Assembly (NCBI GenBank): GCA_036340635.1
Contig: JAYYYF010000019.1
Coordinates: forward strand, 1 to 36,746
Source of the DNA: GCA-002728855 sp036340635
GTDB taxonomy: Bacteria > Bacteroidota > Bacteroidia > Flavobacteriales > Flavobacteriaceae
Direction of reading: 5' to 3'
Length of the DNA stretch: 36,746 bases
Below the pieces are notes generated by a model. It did not search any database, was not told the origin of the DNA, and saw nothing but the letters and a program-made list of their open reading frames with translations. The stretch's first letter is position 1. Every line of letters starts with the position of its first letter. Both the position numbers and the translations under genes were made by a program. Of this stretch, positions 33,054-36,746 are shown piece by piece.

Positions 33054-34655
33054 CTAAATTTGTATAAAAGCAAATTTGTGATTAATTGGCTCAAAGGAAT
33101 CTAAAAGCAAATCAAAAAAATCTTCTCCCCATTCCAAATAAAATGAACTGAAATTTTCAATTCGCTCTTGTAGATTTGATTCAGGGAAAAATTTCTCACG
33201 TAAAGTATATAATCGTTCCAATTCATCAGCTAATTTTTTTTTCTCAGCTTTGATCAATCTTTTCTCTAATTTTTCAATTCCATTTAATTGTTTTTTCCTT
33301 TGAGCAGATACAGCTCCTAGAAAAGAAACATCAGTTTTTGAAACAATCTTTTCCAAATAATTAAATTGTTTAATCAGTTGTTTTTTCAAAAATGACAAGT
33401 CCAAATTAATTTGACTACTCTGAAAAACTTTTTCCTTAGCCAAAACTTCCTTTTTTAAAAAATAATCTTGCTTTTTCAAACCCAATTTTTTGGACTTAAT
33501 TAGACTCTTTTCATCAATTAAAACTGCAGAATTTCTAAGACATAATATAGGGAAAGGTATTTTTTTAAAATCAAATAGGGCTTTTAATTGAAGCCAATAG
33601 GCTAATTCTGCTTGCCCGCCAACATATGCAACATTAGGTAAAATGACTTCTTGATAAAGAGGGCGCATCAATGCATTAGGTGAAAACCTATCCGGATGTT
33701 TTTTTATTTCGTTAGTAAAATTATGAGTATTAAGGACAACATCGTTTTTATTATCCTGAGAATTGTCATCTACTATTCTTAGTCTCTTCCCAGAAGCTAT
33801 ATAAAATAAATTTATCTCTCTAGGATTAATTTGAGGGTTATATTTAGAATTGTATTTTTCTTTAACTTTTTTAATCTGTTTGACAACATATTTATAACAA
33901 GTTTTTCTAACTATTTCTTCTTCAAAATGAGGGATAAAATGTTTTTTTAAATTTTTGTCATCTCCATCTAAAATTATAAGACCAAATCTTCCAAATAAAT
34001 GATTTACAAAAGTTCTAGTTGCTTGAGATAAATTTTTGCCAGATCTATAACTAAATTTTATCAATTTCTTTAATTGGATTGCATTAGGACTGTCTCCTAA
34101 TTCCTTTTCAAACAAATCTAATATGTTTTTCAAATTATCTGTTTTAATCCTTCCTACTGGCGAGGAATTATTTTTTTTTGCCCATCTAAAGTTTTTCCCT
34201 TTGTGAATAAAAAAACTAATCTCTTCAAAATCATGATCTTCACTTGCCATCCAATAAACAGGAACAAATTTCATCTTCTTATATTTTTTATTTAATTCTA
34301 TTGAAAGTTTAATAGCAGTTATAATTTTATATATAAAATAAAGTGGCCCAGTCATAATGTTTAACTGATGACCTGTTGTTATGGTAAAGGTTGATTCACT
34401 TCCCAATAACTCCAAATTACTTTTTACTTTTTTACTTAAATCGACTCCCAAATATTGCTCCTTTAATGAATTTATTAAAGTTTTACGGAATTCAGTTGAA
34501 AAACTTTTCCCTTTTACAATAGTCTGATCATATATATTTTTATATGAAGGGTATGTATTAAAAAAAGAATTTAAAGATTTTTTATTGTTAAGATAATCAC
34601 AAACCAAATTGGAGAAATATCCAGTGCTAGAATAAGAAATACCAAACTTTTCCAA
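33054..34655 (-). CDS. bshC: Bacillithiol biosynthesis cysteine-adding enzyme BshC
   Basis: BshC joins cysteine to glucosaminyl-malate in the last step of bacillithiol synthesis, the low-molecular-weight thiol of Firmicutes and many Bacteroidota. The 533 residues show TTGHQLNIMTGPLYFIYKI near 93-111 and PVYWMASEDHDFEEI soon after, the best-conserved parts of the Rossmann-like core. The YVGGQAELAYWLQLK block and a C-terminal coiled coil (about 425-490, KRLIKAEKKKLADELERL) complete the family layout. The start is a TTG giving ISYSSTGYFS, the usual N-terminus. It follows rimO by 11 bases. The partner enzymes (BshA, BshB) are not in this window. Confidence 0.92.
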   Translation of the reverse strand: MEKFGISYSSTGYFSNLVCDYLNNKKSLNSFFNTYPSYKNIYDQTIVKGKSFSTEFRKTLINSLKEQYLGVDLSKKVKSNLELLGSESTFTITTGHQLNIMTGPLYFIYKIITAIKLSIELNKKYKKMKFVPVYWMASEDHDFEEISFFIHKGKNFRWAKKNNSSPVGRIKTDNLKNILDLFEKELGDSPNAIQLKKLIKFSYRSGKNLSQATRTFVNHLFGRFGLIILDGDDKNLKKHFIPHFEEEIVRKTCYKYVVKQIKKVKEKYNSKYNPQINPREINLFYIASGKRLRIVDDNSQDNKNDVVLNTHNFTNEIKKHPDRFSPNALMRPLYQEVILPNVAYVGGQAELAYWLQLKALFDFKKIPFPILCLRNSAVLIDEKSLIKSKKLGLKKQDYFLKKEVLAKEKVFQSSQINLDLSFLKKQLIKQFNYLEKIVSKTDVSFLGAVSAQRKKQLNGIEKLEKRLIKAEKKKLADELERLYTLREKFFPESNLQERIENFSSFYLEWGEDFFDLLLDSFEPINHKFAFIQI

Positions 34656-34666
34656 AATTGTCTTTT

Positions 34667-35974
34667 TTACAAAGATACGGGAACACCATGAAGATCAAAA
34701 TCATAAGCTTTAACAATTTTTATGGGGACAAATTCACCTGCCTTCAAATAAAATTTTTTTGCGTCAATAAGAACTTCATTATCTACATCAGGGGAATCAA
34801 AAGACGTTCTACCGACAAAATAATCGCCTCTTTTTCTATCTATAATGCACTTATAAATCATATTTACTTTCTGTTGATTAAGTTCCCAAGAAATTTGAGA
34901 CTGAATATCCATTATTTCATTTGCCCTTTTCTGTTTAATCTCTTTGGATACATTATCATTAAGAGCATAGGAATGTGTGTTCTCTTCGTGACTGTAAGTG
35001 AAACAGCCTAATCTTTCAAAACGCATTTTTTCAACCCATTTTTTTAAAATCTCAAAATCCTCCTGTGTTTCCCCTGGGTAACCTAAAATAAAAGTAGACC
35101 TAATCGCTATTTCTGGCAAAATAGATCTAATCGAAAAAATTAAATCAGTCATTTTTTCTTCAGTAGTACCTCTCCTCATGGACTTTAATATTCTATTGGA
35201 AGCGTGCTGCAAAGGAATATCCAAATAATTACATATCTTATACTCTTCTTTCATAACCTTGATTACCTCAAGTGGGAAACCTGTTGGAAAAGCATAATGA
35301 AGTCTTATCCATTCTATCCCATTAACTTTAACTAAAGCCCTAAGAAGATCAGCCAACTTTCTCTCACCATAAATATCTATTCCATAATATGTCAAGTCTT
35401 GAGCTATTAAAATCAATTCCTTTATCCCCTGCTTAGCTAATATTTTAGAGTGATTAACTAAATCATCTACAGTAAAAGAACGATGCTTTCCCCTCATAAT
35501 TGGGATAGCACAAAATGAACAAGGTCTATCACATCCTTCTGAAATTTTTAAATAAGCATAACTTTTGGGAGTTGTGATTAATCTTTCACCTAATAATTCA
35601 TGTTTGTAATCAGCCTCAAGAACTTTAATTAATTGAGGGAGATCCGTTGTCCCAAAATAAGCATCTACTTCTGGCATTTCCTTTTCTAAATCAGATTTAT
35701 AACGTTCACTTAAACACCCAGTAACAAAAAGTTGATCTATTTCCCCTCTTTTTTTGTTTTCTATTTGTTTCAGTATTTCGTTAATAGATTCCTCCTTTGC
35801 ATTTTTAATAAAACCACATGTGTTAATAACAACAATATTTCCTTGCTTTTGATGAACAACTTTTTTATTGTTGGCCTTAAGTTGGCCCATTAAAACTTCT
35901 GAATCATATAGATTTTTAGAGCACCCAAGAGTAATAACATTGACGACATTTTTTTCTAAACTTTTAGTTCTCAT
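34667..35974 (-). CDS. rimO: Ribosomal protein S12 methylthiotransferase RimO
   Basis: RimO is a radical SAM enzyme that adds a methylthio group to an aspartate of ribosomal protein S12. The 435 residues contain the N-terminal UPF0004 domain with auxiliary cluster cysteines Cys18, Cys53 and Cys87, the radical SAM motif CDRPCSFC (Cys148, Cys152, Cys155), and a C-terminal TRAM domain from about 370. GCSKNLYDSE and RGKHRS mark it as RimO rather than the tRNA enzyme MiaB. It lies between ftsY and bshC on the same strand. Confidence 0.95.
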   Translation of the reverse strand: MRTKSLEKNVVNVITLGCSKNLYDSEVLMGQLKANNKKVVHQKQGNIVVINTCGFIKNAKEESINEILKQIENKKRGEIDQLFVTGCLSERYKSDLEKEMPEVDAYFGTTDLPQLIKVLEADYKHELLGERLITTPKSYAYLKISEGCDRPCSFCAIPIMRGKHRSFTVDDLVNHSKILAKQGIKELILIAQDLTYYGIDIYGERKLADLLRALVKVNGIEWIRLHYAFPTGFPLEVIKVMKEEYKICNYLDIPLQHASNRILKSMRRGTTEEKMTDLIFSIRSILPEIAIRSTFILGYPGETQEDFEILKKWVEKMRFERLGCFTYSHEENTHSYALNDNVSKEIKQKRANEIMDIQSQISWELNQQKVNMIYKCIIDRKRGDYFVGRTSFDSPDVDNEVLIDAKKFYLKAGEFVPIKIVKAYDFDLHGVPVSL

Positions 35975-36014
35975 AAAATAATTTGTACTAAATAAAAAAT
36001 AAGCCTTAAGTTGC

Positions 36015-36746
36015 CTAATTAAAAAAAGAATCTACAAAAGTTTTAGGTTCAAAAGTTTGTAAATCTTCCATTTTTTCTCCTATACCAATATATTTAACAG
36101 GAATCTTAAATTGATTTGAAATACCTATAACTACACCACCTTTAGCACTTCCATCCAATTTTGTTATTGCTAGGGATGAAACCTCAGTAGCAGCTGTAAA
36201 TTGCTTAGCTTGTTCAAAAGCATTCTGCCCAGTCGAACCGTCTAATATAAGTAAAACCTCATGGGGGGCTTCGGGAACGACTTTATCCATAACTCTTTTA
36301 ATCTTAGAAAGCTCATTCATTAAATTAATCTTGTTATGTAATCTGCCTGCAGTATCAATTATAACTACATCAAAATTATTTGCTTTTGCTGATTTAAGGG
36401 TATCAAAAGCAACAGATGCTGGATCACTTCCCATTTTCTGCTTAACTATTTCTACCCCAACTCGATTAGACCAAATCTCTAATTGATCAATTGCTGCGGC
36501 TCTAAAAGTATCGGAAGCTCCTAATAAAACTTTTTTATTAAGATTTTTATACTTATATGCAAGTTTTCCAATAGTAGTTGTTTTTCCTACACCATTCACT
36601 CCAACAACCATTATTACGTAGGGTGAAAAAGGAAAAGATGAAGTTAGGCCTGAACTAATATTGGAGTGTTGTTCTAATAGCATTCCTGATATTTCCTCTT
36701 TTAATATTCTATTCAGTTCCTTTGTGCCTAAAAACTTATCTTCAGA
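36015..36746 (-). CDS. ftsY: Signal recognition particle receptor FtsY, C-terminal part
   Basis: FtsY is the membrane-associated receptor that docks the signal recognition particle with its ribosome cargo. The frame stays open through the right edge of the window, so the 5' end is missing. The 243 visible residues begin in the helical N domain (FLGTKELNRILKEEIS) and cover the whole G domain: GVNGVGKTTTIGKLA (G1), DTFRAAAIDQL (insert box), DTAGRLH (G3) and TKLDGSAKGG (G4), ending GIGEKMEDLQTFEPKTFVDSFF. An internal ATG at 36683 is not the start. rimO follows after 40 bases. Confidence 0.96.
   Translation of the reverse strand, partial: SEDKFLGTKELNRILKEEISGMLLEQHSNISSGLTSSFPFSPYVIMVVGVNGVGKTTTIGKLAYKYKNLNKKVLLGASDTFRAAAIDQLEIWSNRVGVEIVKQKMGSDPASVAFDTLKSAKANNFDVVIIDTAGRLHNKINLMNELSKIKRVMDKVVPEAPHEVLLILDGSTGQNAFEQAKQFTAATEVSSLAITKLDGSAKGGVVIGISNQFKIPVKYIGIGEKMEDLQTFEPKTFVDSFFN

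Noticed and set aside
34658..35011. 117-codon plus-strand open frame opposite rimO
   Set aside because: It is antisense to the TRAM domain of rimO, shows no domain, and has no promoter-like element.
1..36746. CRISPR arrays, tRNA or rRNA genes, prophage or defence islands
   Set aside because: Reading both strands I found no regularly spaced repeats, no cloverleaf, no rRNA signature, no integrase or transposase, and no gap without a gene above 300 bases.

Overview
The window is 36.7 kb of ordinary, densely packed chromosome from a low-GC (roughly 30%) bacterium, almost certainly Bacteroidota and most likely a marine-type Flavobacteriia. The evidence is the protein families and their order: rel-fur-purA-OstA-like, TPR-DUF368-DUF368-aroE-DUF349, ruvX-def-mazG facing dapD, and ftsY-rimO-bshC-guaA-DUF2141-LysM-pyrG-yidC-mnmA. 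Genes have no recognisable Shine-Dalgarno sequences, and many transcription units are preceded by the Bacteroidota -7 element TAnnTTTG. All three stop codons are used, so the code is the standard bacterial one. I see no rRNA, tRNA, insertion sequence, prophage, CRISPR array or frameshifted gene. No gap without a gene exceeds 300 bases; the largest is about 165 bases, before lysA.

Layout. Positions 1-12069 (+): the 3' part of a long RelA/SpoT gene, fur, purA, an LptA/OstA-like envelope protein, a class III aminotransferase, a TPR protein, two tandem DUF368 membrane proteins (candidate undecaprenyl-phosphate translocases), aroE and a repeat-built DUF349 protein. Positions 12066-13841 (-): the overlapping ruvX-def-mazG operon. 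Positions 13930-18160 (+): dapD, a TsaC-type threonylcarbamoyl-AMP synthase, a CCA-adding enzyme, heme A synthase and a small pRiA4b-ORF3-like protein, tightly packed or overlapping. Positions 18172-19233 (-): an unrecognised 353-residue protein with kinase-like motifs. Then uvrB (+), hsp20 and sucC (-), lysA (+). Positions 24441-36746 (-): mnmA, yidC, pyrG, a LysM/binding-protein fusion, a DUF2141 protein, guaA, bshC, rimO and the 3' part of ftsY.

Functionally the window holds nucleotide synthesis and sanitation (purA, guaA, pyrG, mazG), stringent response, lysine/diaminopimelate synthesis (dapD, lysA), tRNA maturation (tsaC, cca, mnmA), envelope biogenesis (OstA-like, DUF368 pair, yidC, ftsY, LysM protein), respiration (heme A synthase, sucC), DNA repair (uvrB, ruvX) and bacillithiol synthesis (bshC).

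Nothing here is clearly a new defence or mobile system. The points most worth a second look are the kinase-like unknown protein; a GC-rich hairpin at the 5' end of the pyrG message that reaches its start codon; near-leaderless promoter geometry at guaA and fur; bidirectional terminators built across the stop codons of convergent genes; frequent TTG starts with no GTG; and a heme A synthase with Asn where a heme-ligand His is expected.
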